Positions 7,853 to 14,118 of a stretch of 20,803 nucleotides of DNA are shown piece by piece. The number at the start of each line of letters is the position of its first letter. Positions within the stretch are counted from its first letter, which is position 1. A program made the position numbers and the translations under genes. The notes below the pieces were generated by a model, which was not told the origin of the DNA, made no database searches, and was given only the letters and a program-made list of their open reading frames with translations. The stretch is from an uncultured Ruminiclostridium sp. (GTDB lineage: Bacteria > Bacillota > Clostridia > Oscillospirales > Ruminococcaceae), in assembly GCA_934454635.1 (NCBI GenBank), contig CAKSFR010000026.1, forward strand, positions 1-20,803, given 5' to 3'.

Positions 7853-8816
7853 CTGAAGTCACCTCCGTTTCGGGATCATTGTTGGAATTATCCGAATTAT
7901 TTTCCGAAACACTTTCGGAATTATCATCGGAGTTGCTCTCGGGATCAATAATCACCTTATTGATCTCGGAATTGTTTTCGCGGGAATTATCCTCGGAGGT
8001 GTTATTCTCGGAAACCTTGCTCTCCGAGGAGTCCTGCGGTACTTCGGGCTTGCCGATATTTTCGTTTTCTTTTTCATTTTCCGCCGCCAATTCTGTCAAG
8101 TATTTTTCCTGTGCCGAAATAAATTTCTGTGCGTTCTCAGCCGTTCCTCGGAACACAAGCGAGAGATGAATTTCGCCATCCGCCTCGAGTTCCGCGAGGA
8201 TATTCGCCTGTGCGGGAGTTACCAAAAGCGTCACGGTTTCGGGCAGCTCGGTTTCTTCTTCGCCGTCGGGCTTTACGGTAACGGTTTCGTCGTCGTTGCC
8301 CTTTTTGTCGGTCACAGCAATGACCTCAACATACTGTAATTCCTCGGGAACAACTGTTTCGCCCTTTTCCTTGTAATCGTCTGCGATCACGGACACGATA
8401 TCCCCCGAAATAAGTTTGCCCGAAAGACCGCCCGCAAAGGACGGGATCGTTATGGAAATAGCGCGCTTTTTGCCCGTCAAATTATATAAATAAGCATTTT
8501 CCGAAGCGGGAGTATCGCTTATTTTCGCCGCGAGAACGTATTCGCCTTTTATCATCTCGGCTGACGCATATTTCCCGATAACGTCCTCGGAATTTTTCAT
8601 CACCTCGGACGGCATATTATACGCGCCAACCTCGACAACCTCAATGTCCTTTGAGGTAATTTCCTGCCCTATCTTCAAGTCATTCTTAATACGCACGATT
8701 TTCATGGTGCTGCTTTTCGAAGCGTTAAAAAGCGGTGTGATCGCAAAGCAGATAATTAGCGCCAGCGCTATACACACCACGCCCAGAACCGTTCTGTTTT
8801 TCAAAAACTTCATCAT
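7836..8816 (-). CDS. cpaB: CpaB-like SAF-domain protein of the Tad pilus
   Basis: The protein has one N-terminal TM (VLGVVCIALALIICFAI), then a SAF domain beginning MKIVRIKNDLKIGQEITSKD, followed by the CpaB/RcpC-like region (RAISITIPSFAGGLSGKLIS). In Gram-negatives CpaB works near the secretin. No secretin is here, as expected for a Gram-positive cell, so it probably guides the fibre through the wall. Three consecutive ATG codons (8819, 8816, 8813) follow GAAAGG; 8816 is chosen by spacing and gives 326 residues. The last 80 residues are a low-complexity tail of Ser, Asn, Glu and Asp. It ends inside the next gene by 17 bp. Confidence 0.82.
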   Translation of the reverse strand: MMKFLKNRTVLGVVCIALALIICFAITPLFNASKSSTMKIVRIKNDLKIGQEITSKDIEVVEVGAYNMPSEVMKNSEDVIGKYASAEMIKGEYVLAAKISDTPASENAYLYNLTGKKRAISITIPSFAGGLSGKLISGDIVSVIADDYKEKGETVVPEELQYVEVIAVTDKKGNDDETVTVKPDGEEETELPETVTLLVTPAQANILAELEADGEIHLSLVFRGTAENAQKFISAQEKYLTELAAENEKENENIGKPEVPQDSSESKVSENNTSEDNSRENNSEINKVIIDPESNSDDNSESVSENNSDNSNNDPETEVTSDAESV

Positions 8817-8826
8817 CATTTTCCTT

Positions 8827-9243
8827 TCAAAAAAGAATTGCTGCCAATACATATCCAAAGGTTATAAACGGCACAAACGGCAGAGCCTTGTCCGCCGTCT
8901 TACCGTTAATTTTGCAGAAAATATAATTTCCCGCGTAATAAATAAGCATAGCGATCTGCGCGAAAAGGAGCAGCGCGAAGCTGCCCCAAAGCCCGCAGAC
9001 GATGCTTAACGCCGCGATCAGCTTGACGTCGCCGCCGCCTATTTTCCCCGTGCTGAGCGCTGCGGAGAAAAATATAACGGCGACGATCAAACCCCATAAA
9101 TTTTCTAAACGGAAATTTATTACCGCCGTTGCTGCGATAATAACGCTTATCCAATTCGGAATCTCGCGGGTTTTAATGTCCATGTATGAGCCGATGCCAA
9201 GCAAAATTGAAATTGCGGCAAACTGCATAACAGAGCCGATCAT
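8827..9243 (-). CDS. cpaA: A24 family prepilin peptidase (TadV/CpaA-like)
   Basis: This 138-residue integral membrane protease would cleave the leaders of the pilins and of DUF4320. The two catalytic aspartates of the family are visible: D22 in SYMDIKTREIPN and D72 in GGGDVKL. Four or five hydrophobic helices surround them. It lacks the N-terminal methylase domain of PilD, which fits the short TadV/CpaA type. The start codon shares a base with the stop of the upstream pilin gene (TGATG), so the pilin and its protease are translated together. Confidence is high because both Asp motifs have the correct context. Confidence 0.9.
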   Translation of the reverse strand: MIGSVMQFAAISILLGIGSYMDIKTREIPNWISVIIAATAVINFRLENLWGLIVAVIFFSAALSTGKIGGGDVKLIAALSIVCGLWGSFALLLFAQIAMLIYYAGNYIFCKINGKTADKALPFVPFITFGYVLAAILF

Positions 9244-9389
9244 CAGCCCTTGAAATTGAACATATCCTCGACCTTTTCGGTCACGGTCGGCATAATTGTG
9301 TCCCCGAAGAGCGCATACAGACCGCCGAGGAGCAGTGCGCCGATAACGACTGCGATCAGAATCTTGATACCGCTGTCAACAAAATTTTC
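9243..9389 (-). repeat. Duplicated pilin domain, copy 1
   Basis: This stretch encodes 48 residues identical to 10035-10181. The two DNA copies differ at roughly fifteen codons, all synonymous apart from the choice of stop codon. This points to an old duplication under strong selection on the mature pilin helix. Confidence 0.9.
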
Positions 9390-9461
9390 GCCGCGCTTTT
9401 CCTGCATCAACACCGCCGCACGAATTATCTTTGCCTTTATATTCTTAAAAAAGTTTCTCAT
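9243..9461 (-). CDS. DUF6133-like pilin, copy 1
   Basis: This 72-residue protein has a basic leader (MRNFFKNIKAKIIRAAVLMQEKRG) and then ENFVDSGIKILIAVVIGALL, a prepilin-like junction with Gly at -1 and Asp at +5. A single hydrophobic helix and a short amphipathic tail (TVTEKVEDMFNFKG) follow. Size and layout match a Flp-type major pilin, and I recall the DUF6133 name for such proteins. The gene lies directly before its likely peptidase. Its last 48 residues are identical to those of copy 2. Ribosome binding site GGAGG lies seven bases before ATG. Confidence 0.8.
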   Translation of the reverse strand: MRNFFKNIKAKIIRAAVLMQEKRGENFVDSGIKILIAVVIGALLLGGLYALFGDTIMPTVTEKVEDMFNFKG

Positions 9462-9491
9462 AAAAAATCCTCCATATATTTTTTGTTTGGT

Positions 9492-9824
9492 TTACATTGA
9501 CATCGTCGGAGCAGACTCACTCATCTGCTCCGACTGCTGAAAATTTGCGTTTGACTGCTCCTGAAGCTGAATAATCGCCTGCTTGTAAGCCTCTGAAACC
9601 GCATTGTTAAGCTGCTTTCTCAGTTCGGGAGTGGTGGGGAAGCACAGGTCGTGATACTCGCCGTCCTGCCCCTTGTACGAGGGCATGGAAACGAACAGCC
9701 CGTTCTTGCCCTCGACCACGCGGATATTTTTTACCGCAAAGCAGTCGTCAAGATTTGCTGACGCGATTGCCTTTACATTGCCCTCTCTGGGCGTTAAACT
9801 GTTGATCCTTACGTCAATTTTCAT
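9492..9824 (-). CDS. spoVG: SpoVG family regulator
   Basis: The 110-residue protein matches SpoVG: an N-terminal VRINSLTPREGNVKAIASAN strand pair, the conserved DDCFAVKNIRVVEGKNGLFV core at 26-45, and the MPSYKGQDGEYHDLCFP turn. SpoVG proteins bind RNA and DNA and tune sporulation, septation and virulence genes. Here the gene is embedded between two pilin genes, so it may regulate the pilus operon or host genes after transfer (inference). The last 25 residues are a Gln/Asn/Ser-rich linker ending SAPTMSM, a tail shared with seven accessory proteins of this element. It overlaps the upstream small membrane protein by 11 bp, with GGAGG before the ATG. Confidence 0.88.
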   Translation of the reverse strand: MKIDVRINSLTPREGNVKAIASANLDDCFAVKNIRVVEGKNGLFVSMPSYKGQDGEYHDLCFPTTPELRKQLNNAVSEAYKQAIIQLQEQSNANFQQSEQMSESAPTMSM

Positions 9825-10035
9825 GAATTTCCTCCGATCCGCAAGCGGTTGCGGCTGCGCCGATAATGATCACGATTATAACGACCGTTAAAATGATTGA
9901 CCCGTCATCTGATTCCTCATCGGCACATTCCGCGCTTGCAATAATTTCCGAATTATTTGTTGCTTCAGTGCCTTGCGGTCGTGCAAGAAACACGACCGCA
10001 ATAAGCACCAGAAGCCACATCACGAACTTTTCCAT
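9814..10035 (-). CDS. Small two-TM protein of the pilus operon
   Basis: Seventy-three residues start at the ATG at 10035, whose first base is also part of the stop of pilin copy 2 (TAATG). One hydrophobic segment is at 4-18 (FVMWLLVLIAVVFLA) and a second, strongly Ile/Val-rich, at 47-63 (IILTVVIIVIIIGAAAT). Between them lies an acidic loop (SAECADEESDDG). I recognise no family. Coupling to the pilin and overlap with spoVG make it a true gene. It may be an accessory membrane subunit or chaperone for the pilin. Confidence 0.6.
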   Translation of the reverse strand: MEKFVMWLLVLIAVVFLARPQGTEATNNSEIIASAECADEESDDGSIILTVVIIVIIIGAAATACGSEEIHEN

Positions 10036-10181
10036 TAGCCCTTGAAGTTGAACATATCCTCGACCTTTTCGGTCACTGTCGGCATGATCGTATCGCCGAA
10101 CAGCGCATACAAACCGCCTAGCAGCAGCGCGCCGATAACGACCGCGATCAGAATCTTGATACCGCTGTCCACGAAATTCTC
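10035..10181 (-). repeat. Duplicated pilin domain, copy 2
   Basis: This is the partner of the repeat at 9243-9389, in direct orientation 792 bp away. The protein sequence is identical over 48 residues, with scattered third-position changes. Confidence 0.9.
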
Positions 10182-10331
10182 CGCACGGTTGGCGGCAAGC
10201 ATGGTATTGCTGCGAACCGCAAGTCTGTACGCTGCCGCACGGGTTCTCTGAATTTTGCGGCATACCGCTGTCTTAACAAAAGTTACCGCGCCAATGATCT
10301 TTGCCTTTGCACTCTTAAAAAAGTTTCTCAT
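10035..10331 (-). CDS. DUF6133-like pilin, copy 2 with long basic leader
   Basis: The ATG at 10331, eight bases after GGAGG, is taken as start; an in-frame TTG at 10346 overlaps the binding site. The 98-residue protein repeats the 48-residue C-terminal pilin domain of copy 1 exactly. Its N-terminal leader is about 50 residues instead of 24 and is highly basic (KTAVCRKIQRTRAAAYRL). At the expected cleavage site it has Ala rather than Gly (NRA before ENFVD). This could change or slow processing, so copy 2 may be a minor or capping pilin. It is the first gene of the pilus operon after the terminator at 10367-10394. Confidence 0.78.
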   Translation of the reverse strand: MRNFFKSAKAKIIGAVTFVKTAVCRKIQRTRAAAYRLAVRSNTMLAANRAENFVDSGIKILIAVVIGALLLGGLYALFGDTIMPTVTEKVEDMFNFKG

Positions 10332-10366
10332 AAAAATGTCCTCCAAAAAATATTTTTTATTTATGC

Positions 10367-10394
10367 AAAAGCCGCGAATTTCTCCGCGGCTTTT
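10367..10394 (-). terminator. Bidirectional rho-independent terminator
   Basis: AAAGCCGCG pairs with CGCGGCTTT around an eight-base loop, and T-runs lie on both sides. On the minus strand it starts within the stop codon of the DUF3849 gene, so that gene ends in the stem. It separates the accessory block from the pilus operon. No clear promoter is seen in the 35 bp that remain before the first pilin, so some read-through seems likely. Confidence 0.8.
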
Positions 10395-11113
10395 TACATC
10401 TTCATTTCGGGCGAATTGTCCTGTGATGGCTCGTTATCCTCGGACATCGCCGCGAGCTTCTCGCTCGCCCAATCGGGAATATGCTCATCGGAGGCAATGC
10501 CGATGAAGTCTTGGCGGCAGAATTCCGCTTTTTCGCCGTCCGACAGAAAATGTCCGAACACCTTGCGACCACTTGCCGTAGGGGAACAGCCGAAGCCGCC
10601 TGTCGCAAAAAACAATTGATTTTCCGGCGTCCGATATTCCTCTTTCAAGGATGTATCACGAAGAATTAGCAGCTTATTTGTGTAGTCCTGCGGCTCGTCT
10701 GACCGGACGATATGCTCTACGGAAAACAGATTTAATTCCGCATACATTTTCCGGATATCGTCCGCCGCGCCGTCCACCAGACAGCTATGCGAGTTCAGTG
10801 CAAATTCGTAGTTTCTGCCGGTGTCGGGAATATTAAAGCGCTTTGCCCACTCGGTATTTCTGCTGTGAAATCTGCCGTCGCCCTTACGGTTCTGAATGGT
10901 GTTCGCGATTACCCACATAGTACGGTCGTAGCCGAATTCCTTGACGGTATTTTCTACGCAGTCCGAAGAGAGCGTCATACCGTCAAAGCGCTTTGCGATC
11001 TGTTCGTCAAGGAAATCCCTACAGCGGATATTCTCTTTTTTGCTTTCGCGCCAAGCGTCAAGCTCGCCGTTATGCCTTGCAGTTTCAGCCGAATATTTAT
11101 ACAAGGGTTTCAT
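10394..11113 (-). CDS. DUF3849 family protein with extra C-terminal domain
   Basis: The N-terminal 130 residues match DUF3849 from memory: YKYSAETARHNGELDAWRES, then CRDFLDEQIAKRF, and the most conserved part KEFGYDRTMWVIANTIQ. The second half (about 135-225) is another module with LLILRDTSLKEEYRTPENQL and FFATGGFGCSPTASGRKVFG, which I have seen attached to DUF3849 but cannot name. Function is unknown; such proteins occur in the cargo of Clostridia conjugative elements. Two ATGs (11116, 11113) follow GGGAGG; the second has better spacing and gives 239 residues. It overlaps the antirepressor gene upstream by 17 bp. It ends QDNSPEMKM, part of the shared tail motif. Confidence 0.78.
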   Translation of the reverse strand: MKPLYKYSAETARHNGELDAWRESKKENIRCRDFLDEQIAKRFDGMTLSSDCVENTVKEFGYDRTMWVIANTIQNRKGDGRFHSRNTEWAKRFNIPDTGRNYEFALNSHSCLVDGAADDIRKMYAELNLFSVEHIVRSDEPQDYTNKLLILRDTSLKEEYRTPENQLFFATGGFGCSPTASGRKVFGHFLSDGEKAEFCRQDFIGIASDEHIPDWASEKLAAMSEDNEPSQDNSPEMKM

Positions 11114-11879
11114 CATAATCCTCCCGTTCACACATAGGCGTTATACCGCGCTCGGCAAGGAAGTTATACAAGAAAATTCGCCCCGCCTGAGTCCAACAAG
11201 TGTGCATAATCGCCTTGTCATCGCCGATCTGATATGTCTTGCTTTGCGTATAGCCGAGGTTAGCGTACTCCGCGTAAAGCACCCACGAATTTCTGATGGA
11301 ATACTGAATCCCGTAATCATGCAGCATTCTGTTGAACGCAATCGCTGTCATGCCATAGTCCTTTGCGATCTGCGTTACGGGGACGGAATTCTTGCTCTGC
11401 AAAATGCGGTCATAATAATTCGCTTTTACCGAAAGGAAAGCGTTTTCTTCCTCGAGCTTTCTGCGCTTTTCCTGCTCGTCCGCAAGTGTGGTGAGCAGCT
11501 TTGCCAGCTCGCGCGGATCGCTCATGGTCTTGTGCAGGGTTTCCGCGGTGAAGTATGCACCGTGCTTTCGTAAGGAGGGGAGAACTTCGGATGTGACCCA
11601 ACGCTTGAACTTTTTCGCGCTCGTCAGCTTGCTCGAAAGGATGAGGCTGTATAAGCCGCTCTCATTTATAATTGTTAGACCGCGTGGAGTTTCAAAACTG
11701 TCGTTTTGGCAGTTTTGCTTATCATCGCCATCCACATGCTTCTTGAGTGCGCCGAACGTATCGGTATAACCTAATTTTGAGGCAATATCTTTTCCCACAA
11801 ACCACGGCTCTCCATCAATATTCAGCGTTCTGATCTCGCCGAATTCTTTATGCTTGAAAATGACAATTTTATTCTTCAT
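11097..11879 (-). CDS. Phage antirepressor-like protein (Bro-N plus KilAC)
   Basis: The 260-residue protein has a Bro-N domain at 1-115 (EPWFVGKDIASKLGYTD, ESGLYSLILSSKL, KFKRWVTSEVLPSLRKHG), a short coiled linker (EQEKRRKLEEENAFLS) and a KilAC/ANT domain at about 155-250 (VTQIAKDYGMTAIAFNRML). Such proteins bind DNA or repressors and relieve phage or element repression. No repressor gene is in the window, so its target is unknown. The gene overlaps the AbrB-like gene upstream by 11 bp. AGGTGG lies six bases before the ATG. The C-terminus (EDYDETLV) lacks the tail motif of its neighbours. Confidence 0.88.
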   Translation of the reverse strand: MKNKIVIFKHKEFGEIRTLNIDGEPWFVGKDIASKLGYTDTFGALKKHVDGDDKQNCQNDSFETPRGLTIINESGLYSLILSSKLTSAKKFKRWVTSEVLPSLRKHGAYFTAETLHKTMSDPRELAKLLTTLADEQEKRRKLEEENAFLSVKANYYDRILQSKNSVPVTQIAKDYGMTAIAFNRMLHDYGIQYSIRNSWVLYAEYANLGYTQSKTYQIGDDKAIMHTCWTQAGRIFLYNFLAERGITPMCEREDYDETLV

Positions 11880-12111
11880 CAGTTGCCACCTGCACTATTA
11901 CGCGACCATCTTCTGCGAAAACCTCGAGAACGCTATTCTCGGGAATCCCCGCCTCATCAAGAAATTCTCTCGGAATTTTCAGTTCGTCGGAAGCGTCGCA
12001 GTCAATTGTCACCGTAACGCGGTCGTTCGGCACAAGCGCGAGTATGTCGCGTAGCTGCCCGGAAATTTTAATGTTTCCATTCTTCGTAATTCTGCTGCTA
12101 AATGTCACCAT
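11869..12111 (-). CDS. AbrB/SpoVT-like small DNA-binding protein
   Basis: Eighty residues hold what appear to be two swapped-hairpin half-domains: SSRITKNGNIKISGQLRD with LVPNDRVTVTID, then ELKIPREFLDEAGIPENS with VLEVFAEDGRVIVQ. The second half is the classic AbrB/MazE pattern. It would act as a transcription factor, perhaps autoregulating the accessory block. It overlaps the adenine methyltransferase gene upstream by 14 bp and the antirepressor downstream by 11 bp. No toxin gene is adjacent, so an antitoxin role is not supported. GGAGG lies nine bases before the ATG. Confidence 0.78.
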   Translation of the reverse strand: MVTFSSRITKNGNIKISGQLRDILALVPNDRVTVTIDCDASDELKIPREFLDEAGIPENSVLEVFAEDGRVIVQVATDEE

Positions 12112-12931
12112 AATTCTGTTCCTCCAAATCGTATAGTGAAATCTGCTGATTGATATTCAGCCTTTCATTCAAGTCGTAATTCGCTATAAGCAGCTCGCCG
12201 AACATACTCCCGCCGTCAAACCGCTGGCGAATATTATTTAAGCGTTCATATGAATACATTTCATAACCGCCGTACAGTTCGCGAATTTCGGGGCAATCAT
12301 TGTATGAAACAAGGAATTTCCCAGAAATATTTTTTAGGGTATTTCGCAGCCGTTCGTGATCGGCGGTCGTAAAGCCCACATTTTCATAGTAGCTTTCGGT
12401 CGAGAAGTAGGGCGGGTCGCAATAAAAAAAGCTCACCTCGCTGTCCTGCGCAGAAATGAGTTTCTCGAAATCCTTATTCTCGACCACAACCTTTTGCAAT
12501 CGCCGTGAAGCCTGCTCAATGAGCGGAAAGTTGCTCCACATACTATGCGGCTTTCCTCCGAAGCTATCGCACCCGCTTGCGTAAGAATATCTTATCAATT
12601 GATAAAATTCTGCCGCCCTTTGCACATCGCCTATCTCGGCTTTTTCGCTGATGATGTGCTTGATACGGTCAAAATCCTCGCGGCAGTTCAGCACATACCA
12701 CAGCTTTTCAATCAATTCGTCGCAGTGTTCCCGAACGCAATAAAACAAATTTGAGATATTTGAATTCGCGTCGTTGAACACCTCATGATCATTCCCGGGC
12801 GGCTTCGCAAACAGTATCCAGCCGCCTCCGCCGAAGACTTCAATGTATTTTTCATAATACAATGGAAATCTCGGAATAATGATATCGCGACTGCTCTTTT
12901 TACCGCCAATCCAACTCATAAAACTATTTAT
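12098..12931 (-). CDS. dam: D12-class N6-adenine DNA methyltransferase with ATA start
   Basis: The protein transfers a methyl group from SAM to adenine in DNA. Motifs: SWIGGK near the start, the SAM site EVFGGGGW at about 31-38, and the catalytic DPPY at 172-175 in FFYCDPPYFS. Near the end, SYNDCPEIRELYGGY is typical of Dam enzymes of Clostridia elements. The start is placed at ATA (12931), giving INSFMSWIGGK. This lies nine bases after a perfect GGAGGTGATC, while the first ATG (12919) lies 21 bases away. I recall homologues starting MNSFMSWIGGK. The binding site is buried in a hairpin. No restriction endonuclease is nearby, so this is an orphan protective or regulatory methylase. Confidence 0.85.
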   Translation of the reverse strand: MNSFMSWIGGKKSSRDIIIPRFPLYYEKYIEVFGGGGWILFAKPPGNDHEVFNDANSNISNLFYCVREHCDELIEKLWYVLNCREDFDRIKHIISEKAEIGDVQRAAEFYQLIRYSYASGCDSFGGKPHSMWSNFPLIEQASRRLQKVVVENKDFEKLISAQDSEVSFFYCDPPYFSTESYYENVGFTTADHERLRNTLKNISGKFLVSYNDCPEIRELYGGYEMYSYERLNNIRQRFDGGSMFGELLIANYDLNERLNINQQISLYDLEEQNYGDI

Positions 12932-12933
12932 TT

Positions 12934-12981
12934 TTGATCACCTCCGAATTGCGCTGCGCTGCAAAACAGCGAGGTGACCAA
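12934..12981 (-). promoter_or_regulatory. Hairpin that sequesters the dam ribosome binding site
   Basis: In the mRNA, UUGGUCACCUC (12981-12971) pairs with GAGGUGAUCAA (12944-12934) over 11 bp with one G-U pair, and an inner CGCUG/CAGCG hairpin forms in the loop. The 3' arm contains almost the whole Shine-Dalgarno sequence GGAGGUGAUC. Opening would require a protein, ribosome movement or an RNA partner. This predicts low, conditional translation of the methyltransferase. Confidence 0.65.
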
Positions 12982-13044
12982 TCAACCGTATTCAATTTGG
13001 AGTTGTGCTGCACCTGCTATTTCACAGGCGAACACAATTATTTA

Positions 13045-13377
13045 TTACATGGTTTGCTCCATCTTCGGAGCGGGATTTGCGAATTCGTCAAGCGTCATAT
13101 CCTCGCCGAGATAATTATAATCGTTATCTTCGAGAACAATCCCCTCGTCCGCGCCCTCGATAGGCTCGCGCGTGATGACCGTTCCCCAATGGTTGACCAT
13201 CACGAATTTTTTCACCTCGGAGGGCGTTCCGTCACAGTCGTCGCTGTCACGGATATCATAGGCGTGAAGCCCCTCGGGAAGCGTCTTGCGGTCGATCCGC
13301 AAGCAAGTGAAAAGTGCGTCATGACCGAGTATTTCGAAGCGTTCGTAATCGGCTTCGTTAGCGTTTATGGGTTTCAA
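13045..13377 (-). CDS. LPD28-like protein with TTG start
   Basis: This 110-residue protein shows FEILGHDALFTCLRIDR, LPEGLHAYDIRDSDDC and VKKFVMVNHWGTVITREPI, which I recall from the LPD28 domain found in large polyvalent proteins of mobile elements. Function is unknown. The only suitable start is TTG at 13377, eight bases after GAGG. The product is acidic (EGADEGIVLEDNDYNYLGED) and ends PAPKMEQTM, a variant of the shared tail. It follows the Api92-like gene after nine bases. About 113 bp of non-coding DNA separate it from the dam start downstream. Confidence 0.68.
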   Translation of the reverse strand: MKPINANEADYERFEILGHDALFTCLRIDRKTLPEGLHAYDIRDSDDCDGTPSEVKKFVMVNHWGTVITREPIEGADEGIVLEDNDYNYLGEDMTLDEFANPAPKMEQTM

Positions 13378-13386
13378 AAACTCACC

Positions 13387-14118
13387 TCATTCCATTTTCG
13401 GGCTTTCGTCCGGTTCGTTGGGGCGGTAATCATACGACCGCGTTTCCTCATTAAAAACGAAGCCTTCTTCCGCAAGATCGATATCCCACAGATCCGCGGC
13501 AAGCTCATATGCGTCATAGGAATGGGCGTTGTAGAATTCGTCGAAGGTGACTTCTCCGTTTTCAAATTCAGCCATTCCGACGTTCACACCCAAGTCCTCG
13601 TCAGCCCAGCAGTATTCGAAATAAAGATCGGGGAAATTCTCGGCGAGCTTTTGGATAACTGGCATTGCCCCCGACCATGCCGTGTTGAACATGATCGTGT
13701 TATCTTCGCCGATTTCCGCATTATAAGCCGACCATTTTGTTCCCCAATTCTCACGCGCCCATTCGTACCAAGTCGCCGCGCCGTATTTTTGCTCGTTTTG
13801 GAATGCCGCCTTACCGAGCTCCCATTCATCGCGTCGGATATCCTGCCGCGTTCGGAGGAAAATTTCCTCTTTTTCTTTCGGGATATTCAGCAGGTCTTTC
13901 TTCTCGGTTCCGGCAAAGGTGTAGACGTACACAAAATCCTTATACGCTTTCAGCCCGTTGTCCGTGCGGCTTCCCGCTTCAATATTCAGCGATTCCGGCA
14001 TCGGAATAATCCTGTTAAAATCCAGAACGCTGTCCTTGCCCTTAACGCTTTTGAGAAGTTCATCAATGCGTTTTTGGTCACCCTCTAAGCGCAAGCGATT
14101 CATAATATGGTTTGGCAA
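13387..14118 (-). CDS. Api92/YubB-like ferredoxin-fold protein with TTG start
   Basis: The 243-residue protein begins MPNHIMNRLRLEGDQKRIDE and continues with FNRIIPMPESLN, then WARENWGTKWSAYNAE and a C-terminal PDLYFEYCWADEDLGV. These are the hallmarks of the Api92-like/DUF1281 (YubB) family found on plasmids and phages, whose role is unknown. The family's usual MPNH start falls on TTG at 14118, preceded by GGAGG. Between them lies an ATG directly followed by TAA. The gene overlaps the end of the cytosine methyltransferase by 41 bp. It ends DESPKME, part of the shared tail motif. Confidence 0.78.
   Translation of the reverse strand: MPNHIMNRLRLEGDQKRIDELLKSVKGKDSVLDFNRIIPMPESLNIEAGSRTDNGLKAYKDFVYVYTFAGTEKKDLLNIPKEKEEIFLRTRQDIRRDEWELGKAAFQNEQKYGAATWYEWARENWGTKWSAYNAEIGEDNTIMFNTAWSGAMPVIQKLAENFPDLYFEYCWADEDLGVNVGMAEFENGEVTFDEFYNAHSYDAYELAADLWDIDLAEEGFVFNEETRSYDYRPNEPDESPKME

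Noticed and set aside
11869..12111. Toxin-antitoxin pair based on the AbrB/MazE-like protein
   Set aside because: Neither neighbour looks like a toxin; the adjacent genes are a methyltransferase and a phage antirepressor.
12934..14088. Long plus-strand frame of 384 codons
   Set aside because: It is antisense to the Api92-like and LPD28-like genes, which have recognisable families and ribosome binding sites. It has no binding site and no protein-like motifs.
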